Source: Anabaena sp. PCC 7108
Lineage (GTDB): Bacteria > Cyanobacteriota > Cyanobacteriia > Cyanobacteriales > Nostocaceae
Length of the DNA: 64,000 bases
Assembly (NCBI RefSeq): GCF_000332135.1
Contig: NZ_KB235896.1
Coordinates: forward strand, 1,933,403-1,997,402
Direction: 5' to 3'
The position numbers and the translations under genes are program-made. This document shows, piece after piece, positions 35,940-43,267 of this stretch. How positions within the stretch are numbered: position 1 is the first letter of the stretch; each line of letters starts with the position of its first letter. The notes under the pieces were generated by a model, which saw only the letters and a list, made by a program, of their open reading frames with translations, ran no database searches and was not told the DNA's origin.

Positions 35940-36044
35940 ATGAATGATCTATCAAGTCGTTGGCAAGAATGGTTAACTGTATTCGCTTATTTAGGGATAA
36001 CAGTATTGATTATTTGGCGTATATTTACATCTGAGAATAAATAA
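35940..36044 (+). CDS. Possible 34-residue single-helix membrane peptide
   Basis: ATG 35940 to TAA 36044 encodes MNDLSSRWQEWLTVFAYLGI and then a short hydrophobic run ending IIWRIFTSENK. One transmembrane helix (about residues 12-28) is flanked by polar ends with a basic/charged C-terminus. It lies 15 bases after the pentapeptide gene on the same strand. No clear Shine-Dalgarno is present, and coding status rests on the compact membrane-peptide design only. Confidence 0.35.
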   Translation: MNDLSSRWQEWLTVFAYLGITVLIIWRIFTSENK

Positions 36045-36117
36045 ACCGGCGTTGTGAATGTAACGCACCCTAGTGATGTAGCAAGACTAAAATGATGCCA
36101 TAGAAAATTAAATAAAT

Positions 36118-36360
36118 ATGACTTACGCAAGTGTCACACCAAAAATCTATTGTAGGGTGCGTCAGATATCAAAAATCTGTTTAAACCTAGTCCAAGTTGA
36201 GAACTGTAGTTTTTTAAAAGGGAACAGGGAACAGGGAAGAGTATAGAATTTGAGAATAAAACCCGATTAAAAAAACTATGGGTTTCAAAATAGACGCGGT
36301 TTATTTACTAGATTTATACAGTCTGACGCACCCTACCAATGTGCCAGTTGCGTAAGTCCT
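36118..36360. repeat. Terminal-inverted-repeat element, copy 3 (interrupted)
   Basis: Left end ATGACTTACGCAA (two mismatches to the consensus AGGACTTACGCAA) and intact right end TTGCGTAAGTCCT. The element is split between GTTTA and GTTTATTTACTA by the segment listed at 36184-36303; removing it restores a copy of about 123 bp very similar to copy 2. Confidence 0.75.
36184..36303. mobile_element. 120-bp insertion nested in repeat copy 3
   Basis: Compared with copy 2, a 120-base segment (counting one GTTTA) is inserted and flanked by a 5-bp direct repeat GTTTA (36179-36183 and 36299-36303), as a target-site duplication would give. It carries a GGGAACA heptamer patch and no ORF. Inverted ends are not evident, so the mechanism is unclear. 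Confidence 0.5.
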
Positions 36361-36387
36361 GATAAAATCAAGAATTTATAAATAGAT

Positions 36388-36413
36388 GTAGGGGTTTAGA
36401 AATGCTAAACCCT
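36388..36413. repeat. GGGGTTTAG/CTAAACCC hairpin repeat, copy 2
   Basis: GGGGTTTAG (36391-36399) pairs with CTAAACCC (36405-36412); the loop AAATG differs by one base from copy 1 at 30681. It lies downstream of the convergent secreted-protein gene (stop at 36522) but is separated by about 110 bases. Confidence 0.6.
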
Positions 36414-36521
36414 TACTTGTTTTTCAAGAGTAATTCTTTTACGAATTTCTATCTTCCTCAATGCTAACTATAATCTTCTCAAAGATTACCGTGGTAGAAA
36501 AGCTAGGGCTAGACATGATAA

Positions 36522-36815
36522 TTACTTCTTAAAAAAACTACAAATCATTTCACCAGGACTATTTGGTGTAAATTGAGATAAACTCCCATCTTTATTAACC
36601 TTAAATTTAGCACGACAATTGTAAATTTCTACAGGTGTTTTGACACCATCGACACTTACAGCAGCCCTATATTCCCAATATTTTTTAGCACTGCGTTTGA
36701 TACTCAAAATGCAAATTTCCTGTCCATCATAATTACGACAGACACTAGCCCAAGCAGGAGATGCTAAAGAAAAAGAACATATTAATAGCAGTAAAATAAC
36801 TAGGTATTTAATCAT
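36522..36815 (-). CDS. Small secreted protein, unknown function
   Basis: 97 residues. A clear signal peptide (MIKYLVILLLLICSFSLASP, likely cut after AWA) is followed by a short mature domain with four cysteines (VCRNYDGQEICILSI, YNCRAKF, MICSFF), probably two disulfides. I do not recognise a family beyond small cyanobacterial exported proteins. It overlaps the upstream protease-like gene by eight bases, so the two are translated together. Confidence 0.7.
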   Translation of the reverse strand: MIKYLVILLLLICSFSLASPAWASVCRNYDGQEICILSIKRSAKKYWEYRAAVSVDGVKTPVEIYNCRAKFKVNKDGSLSQFTPNSPGEMICSFFKK

Positions 36816-37650
36816 ACACTTTTAATGCTTTACTCCTCATCCACCAAGCCAACCCACTCATAAATAGCACTCCCATTATTCCCTGTAAAGGATTATTATT
36901 TACACCTGTTACCCAGTCAGGAACTACTCCCGAATATTTCGTTAATTCTCCCACATTAATAATGTAATAACCCCAAACTAAACCACCATGTAAACCAATT
37001 GGTAAACCCAAACGTCCTTTACAAGAATCTTTCCCCCATACCTGCGTTAAACCTAGCAATACTAAAGCGGGGAATTGTGGTAATGTATGAATAATTGCCT
37101 CTAAAGGTTTAATAAAATGGGCAATAGCAAATAAAGTAGAATCTATCCACATAGCTATGGCTGGTTTATAATCTCGCTGTAACTCATCTAGTAACCAGCC
37201 CCGAAATAACAATTCTTCCGCAAAACCAACACCTAAACTGACTAACAACCCTTCTAAAACTATTTTTAGCAGAGAAACTTTTGGCTGTTGCCATACTAAC
37301 CAACCTAGCAAACCCTGTAAACTAAATAAAACTAAAACACTAAGTAGTCCAATAGCTAACCCACGCAATGCATATACGCCATTTAAGCGTGTAAATTCTA
37401 TTCCATAATAGCTTAATGCTTGCGATCGCTGATAAATTCGCTTACTCCAAAGCTTGAGTAGAAAAATAAACTCTGCATAAAGTAGTACTAATGTCAAGAT
37501 ACTTTCTAGGTTACTATCAGTAACTAGTTGATAAATCGGTATAGCTACGGGTAGCCATAATAATAACAAAACCAATATAAAACAGCCCAACCTAACAAGG
37601 AAAGGACGTTGGGCGAGTTGGATTTTCATCATCAATAAGTCAATCATCAT
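36808..37650 (-). CDS. CPBP-family intramembrane protease (Rce1-like)
   Basis: 280 residues with about eight hydrophobic helices. The Abi/CPBP motifs are intact: FAEELLFRGWLLDEL (motif 1, the EExxxR pair), STLFAIAHFIKP (motif 2, His) and LPIGLHGGLVWGYY (motif 3, His). Members are glutamate-type membrane proteases or, in bacteria, act in immunity to peptides and in surface protein handling. Several ATGs near the start make the N-terminus uncertain by up to seven residues. It overlaps a small secreted-protein gene, a possible substrate or partner, and lies downstream of clpS. Confidence 0.85.
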   Translation of the reverse strand: MMIDLLMMKIQLAQRPFLVRLGCFILVLLLLWLPVAIPIYQLVTDSNLESILTLVLLYAEFIFLLKLWSKRIYQRSQALSYYGIEFTRLNGVYALRGLAIGLLSVLVLFSLQGLLGWLVWQQPKVSLLKIVLEGLLVSLGVGFAEELLFRGWLLDELQRDYKPAIAMWIDSTLFAIAHFIKPLEAIIHTLPQFPALVLLGLTQVWGKDSCKGRLGLPIGLHGGLVWGYYIINVGELTKYSGVVPDWVTGVNNNPLQGIMGVLFMSGLAWWMRSKALKVYD

Positions 37651-37886
37651 TAGTCAACTATATATATATTTTTTTCTAGTGACTAATGATTGAGGGAGCA
37701 TCCCAATTTTGCCAAAAAATACAGAGCGATGAGAAATCGCTGTTATATAAACAAATCCTACCGGACTATTTGCAAATTAGCCTAAGCGTACTTGGTCTGT
37801 ATATCTTCAGCATTCTATTCTGTTATAGCGAAGCGGCACGAAGTGCGGGTTAATTTACACATTGGGGATGCTCCTCTGACTAATAA

Positions 37887-38168
37887 CTATTCGTCAGGTT
37901 CAATGGTGCTACTCAAACCATGACTTTTCAGTGTTTCACAATAAAACTCAGCGTGTTCTAAAGCGCAGGTAATTACTAAGGCTAACCCGTTTTGATGGGC
38001 TTCCATCATAATACTAACAGCTTGGGGCTGAGTAATGCTCGGTACAGTGGTCATTAACACCTGAACTACATACTCCATAGGGTTATAGTCGTCGTTATGG
38101 AGCAAAACGCGATACCGAGGCGCGAGCTTGCGGGATGTGGAACGCTTCTCAATGGTTTCGACTGACAC
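37887..38168 (-). CDS. clpS: ATP-dependent Clp protease adaptor
   Basis: 93 residues, the normal size. ClpS binds ClpC/ClpA and hands over substrates with destabilising N-terminal residues (N-end rule). The conserved YRVLLHNDDYNPMEYVVQVL (about residues 19-38) holds the substrate pocket; AHQNGLALVITCALEHAEFY is the second conserved face. It lies upstream of the CPBP protease gene on the same strand, with a 236-base gap carrying REP-like spacer DNA. Confidence 0.95.
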   Translation of the reverse strand: MSVETIEKRSTSRKLAPRYRVLLHNDDYNPMEYVVQVLMTTVPSITQPQAVSIMMEAHQNGLALVITCALEHAEFYCETLKSHGLSSTIEPDE

Positions 38169-38437
38169 TACTCTTTGCTCTTTAATTCTTGATTTATGAC
38201 AACTCTGTTAAGCAAATGCTTAACAGTTGTTTACTTAATTTTACAACATTTCTGTTCTAATTCCAGGCAGAAAAATTTTTGCTGTTAGGATACTGTTTGT
38301 GGTGAGAACGAAGAAATCATCAGCTTACACCCCATACTACATTTATAGTACAGAAATATCCATCACAAATGCTACCTTTCAACTTCTAAAATTAAGAAAG
38401 CTGCAACACATTTTTATTTTACTGCTGCTCCCTGATT

Positions 38438-38794
38438 ATGGATATTAGCTGCAAATTTCAGCCGGGACAAATTGTATCGTTAGACTATGGTAACAGAAAT
38501 CTTTATGCAGAAGTCATTCAAATAGTGATTTCTCGTGATTTGTGCTGGGTTCGTCCTTTACTTTTAGCTAACTTCGCCTACGAACTACCGCTAATCAACG
38601 ATTTGCGAGATGCACCAGACTTGTTTTGGCCTGTAAATTTATTTCGGCCTGCGATGGATACAGAAGTGATTGCTCTATTAAGCCAACTTTCACCCAAGCA
38701 ACCGAAAGCTGACATCGATTCAGTTGCACAGGATTATCTCAATCAGTTTATCCACCAATTTTGGCAATCATTCCTAGATAGTAAACAATTGTGA
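38438..38794 (+). CDS. Conserved cyanobacterial protein, unknown function
   Basis: 118 residues, no signal peptide or helix. The first part is beta-rich (FQPGQIVSLDYGNRNLYAEVIQI, then WVRPLLLANF) and suggests an SH3/KOW-like small barrel. The C-terminal part is helical (VAQDYLNQFIHQFWQSFLDS). I do not recognise a named family; similar short proteins are common in cyanobacteria. Convergent with the gene at 38825, 30 bases between stops. Confidence 0.6.
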   Translation: MDISCKFQPGQIVSLDYGNRNLYAEVIQIVISRDLCWVRPLLLANFAYELPLINDLRDAPDLFWPVNLFRPAMDTEVIALLSQLSPKQPKADIDSVAQDYLNQFIHQFWQSFLDSKQL

Positions 38795-38824
38795 TGTGAT
38801 CACTACTAAATTTATTTGGGATGA

Positions 38825-39022
38825 TTATCCCCAGCTAGGGACTAGCTTAACTCGACCAGCATCCATCTCTGCCATTAATAATTCTAGCGCTTCGTAGTCA
38901 ACATCGGATATATAACCCAGTTGCGTCAGTTCTGAGTTGATTTCGTTTTCTATTTCTGGGGTTAGTTTTTTGATGTATAACGCTCTTTCCACCAGTTGAC
39001 GAATTGCGTATCGAGTGTTCAT
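38825..39022 (-). CDS. Small helical protein, unknown function
   Basis: 65 residues from ATG 39022 (MNTRYAIRQLVERALY); a longer start at 39043 would add seven hydrophobic residues. The protein is charged and helical with EIENEINSELTQLGYI and DYEALELLMAEMDAGRVKLVP. No family recognised. It is divergent from the STAS gene across a 470-base region with an 18-bp perfect palindrome. Confidence 0.55.
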   Translation of the reverse strand: MNTRYAIRQLVERALYIKKLTPEIENEINSELTQLGYISDVDYEALELLMAEMDAGRVKLVPSWG

Positions 39023-39101
39023 AAGGAATAAACCAACTGTCATTGTTACTCATTATCCAAGATAAACCTCAGTATAAAAAGTGATCTGAATGCATAAGGT
39101 C

Positions 39102-39119
39102 TAGTGATCTAGATCACTA
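39102..39119. promoter_or_regulatory. 18-bp perfect palindrome, candidate operator
   Basis: TAGTGATCTAGATCACTA is a perfect palindrome in the divergent region (39023-39494) between a small helical protein and the STAS gene. A related half-site GTGATCTG lies at 39081-39088. A smaller inverted pair, ATGTAT/ATACAT, is near 39320-39340. No protein can be named. The rest of the spacer shows no gene. Confidence 0.5.
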
Positions 39120-39494
39120 TTGATTTTTAGATACACCCTTTGTTGTTAACCCTGTTTTTTGCTATTGGAGAAGGTAACAATTAGGGCTGACATCTAAATA
39201 TACTTTTGCTCAAATCCGCTTGATTTACAGATATGACAGAGTGTATCACCATAGCCACAGAAAATTAATTTGCATTTGGGCTGTCTATGTTGATTGTTTT
39301 TTAACTCTTCCAAAAAAAATGTATATATAGATACATTTAGGGTTGTAATTATGAGAATCTTTAAACAGAAGCACTGATCAAATAAAGATTCAGCAAAGAA
39401 ACCAAAGACGTATAGTCAATCTGGGAAAAACAGTTTATGTTCAAGAAAACTACGCTCTGCTCTACTGTTCACAAGCTTGAATCAGGATGTGACT

Positions 39495-39854
39495 ATGTTG
39501 AAAACTCCTAAATTGCCAAAACTTACCGTTATTCGTCCCCAAGGCTGTTTAAATGCTACCAATGCTTGGGAATTTGAGCAAGATATGAAATTTGCTTTGG
39601 CAGAAGATACAAATACGACTGTAGTTGTAGATTTAGGCTCAGTAGAAGTTATAGATAGTGTAGGCTTAATGGCTTTGGTGTCTGCACTCAAGCTGTCAGA
39701 GAGTTTAGGACGGACTTTTCGGTTAAGTTCCATGTCCCCAACTATCAGAATAATTTTTGAATTAACTCAACTCGATCAAGTTTTTCAGATATTTTCAGCC
39801 GAATCCGAGTTTACAATAGTTGCCAGCCATATTTCACAACTCAATGTCCAGTGA
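39495..39854 (+). CDS. STAS-domain protein (anti-sigma factor antagonist type)
   Basis: 119 residues from ATG 39495, supported by AGGA seven bases upstream; a TTG at 39477 would add six residues. It is a single STAS domain: TVIRPQGCLNATNAWEFEQDM, TTVVVDLGSVEVIDSVGLMAL (the DSxG serine is the usual phospho-site) and TFRLSSMSPTIRIIFELTQLDQVF. Such proteins bind a partner kinase or sigma-like factor when unphosphorylated. No RsbW-type kinase or PP2C phosphatase is nearby. Confidence 0.9.
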   Translation: MLKTPKLPKLTVIRPQGCLNATNAWEFEQDMKFALAEDTNTTVVVDLGSVEVIDSVGLMALVSALKLSESLGRTFRLSSMSPTIRIIFELTQLDQVFQIFSAESEFTIVASHISQLNVQ

Positions 39855-40009
39855 TTTCTGCCATATTGATATCAGCCTAAAGTTTAGGTGAGAAGTAAAT
39901 TTTTGTAAAACAGTTGTACTTTAGGAAAATGAATGCGGTTAAAAGACCTAAATCAATGCTAAGTTAGGTCTAGTTAGCTGTAATTTAAAGTAGCTAAAAG
40001 AGAGCATCG

Positions 40010-42697
40010 GTGGCTGTTTTAGTTGAACAATTAATAACATCGGATATTTTAAAACCCGCTCGTTACTTGGGTAATGAGCGTTTAGCAGTACATAAGCCTT
40101 GGAATATGGCAACTATACGCTGGGTATTAACCTATCCAGAAGTATATGAAGTCGGTGCATCTAATTTGGGGCATATCATTCTATATAACATTTTGAATGC
40201 CCAGCCAAATCAGTTGTGCGATCGCGCTTATTTACCAGGGGCAGATTTAGCAGCAAAACTCCGGACTACCCAAACACCCTTGTTTGCTGTAGAGTCTAAA
40301 CGCTGGCTAACAGAGTTCGATATTTTAGGTTTTAGTCTCAGTTATGAATTAGGGGCAACCAACATCTTAGAAATGTTGGATTTGGCAGGAATTCCGCTAA
40401 CTTGGAGAGAAAGACAGGGAGAACAACTTCCCAATTCCCAATCACCATTTCCCTTGATTTTCGCTGGGGGACAGACAGCAACATCTAACCCTGAACCCTA
40501 TGCTGACTTCTTCGACTTTATTGTTTTGGGAGATGGGGAAGAACTTTTACCAGAAATTGGCTTGGTATTAGAAGAGGGGAAAAAAGCTAGATTGAGTCGG
40601 GAAGAACTGCTGCTTGACTTAGCACAGATTCCTGGTGTTTATGTGCCTCAGTTTTATGAAATGGGAGAAGGTGGGGTAGTATATCGATTGCGTCCAGATG
40701 TACCAAAGCGGATTCTCCGCAGAGTAGCAACACCAATTCCTGCTTATTCCATTGGCTTAGTTCCCTACGTCGAGACAGTACACGATCGCTTAACAATCGA
40801 AATCAGACGCGGTTGTACTCGTGGCTGTCGCTTTTGTCAACCAGGAATGTTGACTCGTCCAGCCAGGGATGTAGAACCAGAAAAAGTAGTAGAAGCGATT
40901 GAAGCGGGAATGCGGGCGACAGGTTACAATGAATTTTCATTGTTATCTCTGAGTTGTTCTGATTATTTAGCCCTGCCAGCAGTAGGGATGGAAATCAAAA
41001 ATCGGCTAAAAAATGAGAATATTTCCCTAACACTACCCAGCCAAAGAGTAGATAGATTTGATGAGAATATTGCTAATATCCTAGGGGGAACACGTCAAGG
41101 TAGTTTGACATTTGCGCCAGAAGCAGGAACCCAGCGAATGCGGGATATTGTCAATAAGGGTTTGACAAATGAAGAATTATTGCGGGGAGTAAAAACAGCT
41201 TGGGAACAAGGCTGGGATAAAATTAAGTTGTATTTCATGATTGGTTTGCCCGGAGAGACTGATGATGATGTATTAGGAATTGCGGAGACAGTCAGCTGGT
41301 TACAGCGAGAATGTTGGGCTAAAGGCAGAAGATCACTCAACTTTAATTTGACAATTTCTAATTTTACGCCCAAGCCACACACCCCTTTTCAATGGCACTC
41401 AGTTTCCACCTCAGAGTTTAAGCGCAAGCAAAACTTATTGCGGCAAGAATTCCGGAGAATGCGGAATATCAAGGTTAATTTCACTGATATTCGCCTTTCG
41501 GCAATGGAAGACTTTATAGGTCGAGGCGATCGCTCTTTAGGTAAAGTATTACGCCGTGCTTGGGAATTGGGTGCAGGCATGGATTCTTGGTATGAAAATG
41601 TAGAACAGGCATTTACAGCTTGGGGAAGTGCGATTGCTGAAGCTGGACTAGACTGGAAATACCGCTTAGTCGAAACCGGCGAATGGAATCTGTTTGCAGC
41701 AGGGGGCAAGGAGCAGGAAGCAGAGGGAGAAATCTTAACTCAGGACTCAGTACTCAATACTCAGGACTCGATACTCGGTACTCGTCACTCAGTACTCAAT
41801 ACTCCCCTGCCTTGGGATCATATCGACACCGGCATTGATAAAAAGTGGCTACAAGAAGACTTACAACGCGCTCTAGAAGCGGCAATTATTCCTGATTGCT
41901 CTTTTGAAGGTTGTTCTCATTGTGGTGTCTGTGGCACTGATTTTGGGCATAATATCGTTATTGAATCACCGGCAATTCCCCCATTTGCTGGTGATTTTAT
42001 CCCCAATACCACCAAAGCACAACGCCTGCGAGTTTGGTTTGGTAAACAGGGTGATATGGCTTTGGTCAGTCACCTTGATTTAATGCGCTTATTTGACAGA
42101 GTAATGCGGCGTGCAGGTTTACCAATTTCTTTTACTGGTGGATTTCATCCTAATCCCCGGATTTCCCTAACCAGCGCCTTAGCATTGGGAGCCAATAGCA
42201 GCGGTGAAATTGTCGATTTTGAATTAACTCAACCAATAGATGTGGAAAGTTTTCGTGAGCAACTAGTAAGCCAATTGCCCACAGACATACCTATATATAA
42301 TGTGGAAGAGATAGATTTAAAAGCTAGTGCAGCTACCCAAACTATGGAAGCGGCGGAGTATTTGCTAACTGTGTCTACAGTTGGGGAAGTACCAGCAACC
42401 GAATGGCAAGAATGGATTGCGGCTATCAAAGCTAAAAACGAGATTTTGTCAGAGCATACAACCAAATCAGGAAAACACCAAATCATAAATCTGCGCGATC
42501 GCTTGTTTGAGATCGAACTAGTAGAGGTAGACAACTCCCAAACAGAATCAAAAGCTGTCTTGCGTTATTTGGGCAGCTGTCGCCCTGATGGAGTAATATT
42601 GCGCCCTGAGCAAATCTTGTCTATACTAGAAATCGTGGTTAGTGCAGAATTTCACCTCCTGCATATCCACCGCAATCGACTAGTTTTAGGGATCTAA
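40010..42697 (+). CDS. TIGR03960-type B12-binding radical SAM protein fused to a DUF2344 domain
   Basis: 895 residues from GTG 40010. Residues about 1-200 are a B12-like domain (VYEVGASNLGHIILYNILN). The radical SAM core has C269, C273 and C276 in RRGCTRGCRFCQPG. From about 665 the C-terminal domain (LRVWFGKQGDMALVSHLDLM, then GFHPNPRISLTSALALGANS) is the radical-SAM-linked DUF2344 module that often accompanies RNase E/G genes. Between these lies a four-Cys stretch (CSFEGCSHCGVCG). At about residues 577-600 a repeat-encoded linker (QDSVLNTQDSILGTRHSVLN) interrupts the protein without breaking the frame. rne follows 570 bases downstream. The reaction catalysed is not established. Confidence 0.85.
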   Translation: MAVLVEQLITSDILKPARYLGNERLAVHKPWNMATIRWVLTYPEVYEVGASNLGHIILYNILNAQPNQLCDRAYLPGADLAAKLRTTQTPLFAVESKRWLTEFDILGFSLSYELGATNILEMLDLAGIPLTWRERQGEQLPNSQSPFPLIFAGGQTATSNPEPYADFFDFIVLGDGEELLPEIGLVLEEGKKARLSREELLLDLAQIPGVYVPQFYEMGEGGVVYRLRPDVPKRILRRVATPIPAYSIGLVPYVETVHDRLTIEIRRGCTRGCRFCQPGMLTRPARDVEPEKVVEAIEAGMRATGYNEFSLLSLSCSDYLALPAVGMEIKNRLKNENISLTLPSQRVDRFDENIANILGGTRQGSLTFAPEAGTQRMRDIVNKGLTNEELLRGVKTAWEQGWDKIKLYFMIGLPGETDDDVLGIAETVSWLQRECWAKGRRSLNFNLTISNFTPKPHTPFQWHSVSTSEFKRKQNLLRQEFRRMRNIKVNFTDIRLSAMEDFIGRGDRSLGKVLRRAWELGAGMDSWYENVEQAFTAWGSAIAEAGLDWKYRLVETGEWNLFAAGGKEQEAEGEILTQDSVLNTQDSILGTRHSVLNTPLPWDHIDTGIDKKWLQEDLQRALEAAIIPDCSFEGCSHCGVCGTDFGHNIVIESPAIPPFAGDFIPNTTKAQRLRVWFGKQGDMALVSHLDLMRLFDRVMRRAGLPISFTGGFHPNPRISLTSALALGANSSGEIVDFELTQPIDVESFREQLVSQLPTDIPIYNVEEIDLKASAATQTMEAAEYLLTVSTVGEVPATEWQEWIAAIKAKNEILSEHTTKSGKHQIINLRDRLFEIELVEVDNSQTESKAVLRYLGSCRPDGVILRPEQILSILEIVVSAEFHLLHIHRNRLVLGI
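41738..41807 (+). repeat. Ten ACTCnnn heptamers in frame inside a coding sequence
   Basis: Ten contiguous 7-mers (ACTCAGG, ACTCAGT, ACTCAAT, ACTCGAT and similar) lie inside the radical SAM/DUF2344 gene, at the boundary between its two halves. 70 bases is not a multiple of three; the frame is preserved together with flanking bases. No stop arises because ACTC phases read Asp/Ser/Leu/Asn/Thr/Gln. Confidence 0.88.
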
Positions 42698-43267
42698 TCC
42701 CTAGAGGGCAACTTGCTAGTAGTTGTCCTGATGTAGAACATCATGGAAATTGATTTTTAGCAAGGTTGCGTTAGAATGAAGTGAAGAGAAATTTTCTGGC
42801 GCTGCGTTGAATGACTTGGTTCACAACCCTGATACTCAGGGAGCGAAAGCAAAAATATGAGAGTGTAACTTCTAGGATTTTATTCCAGACCAACTGAGGC
42901 AGATTAAAGAACACTCTCTATAGCTACCTTGTGAATCACCAACTGACAATAGCTTTACGCCTGACATCTAACTCTATGCTTTTTACAACACCTGCACTAA
43001 TACCATTGCCCTAGATGTTGAGGGTATTGCATTAGAAATCAACCACAGACGGTTGATTTAACTACTTAAAACTATATGCAGCCGTTCTGGAATAATCAGG
43101 CGTGTAAACGCAGTTACAGTTTTCATAGCTTCTAATTATTAGGAAGCTGCCCCAGATTTGCAATTTTTATTACCAGTAGCGCATTGTAGCAGTGACAGTA
43201 GGGACTAGAGGTATAACAGGATCTTCTTCTAATACCCGTTGGTGCTACCAATTTTTGAGGAACTTGA
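42698..43267 (+). promoter_or_regulatory. Long rne leader region with hairpin
   Basis: 570 bases without a gene precede rne. A perfect 9-bp hairpin, AAATCAACC (43036-43044) / GGTTGATTT (43051-43059), lies about 210 bases before the start. Long rne 5' leaders used for autoregulation by RNase E cleavage are known in other bacteria including cyanobacteria. AT-rich single-stranded stretches between structured parts would suit this. The transcription start is unknown. Confidence 0.45.
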
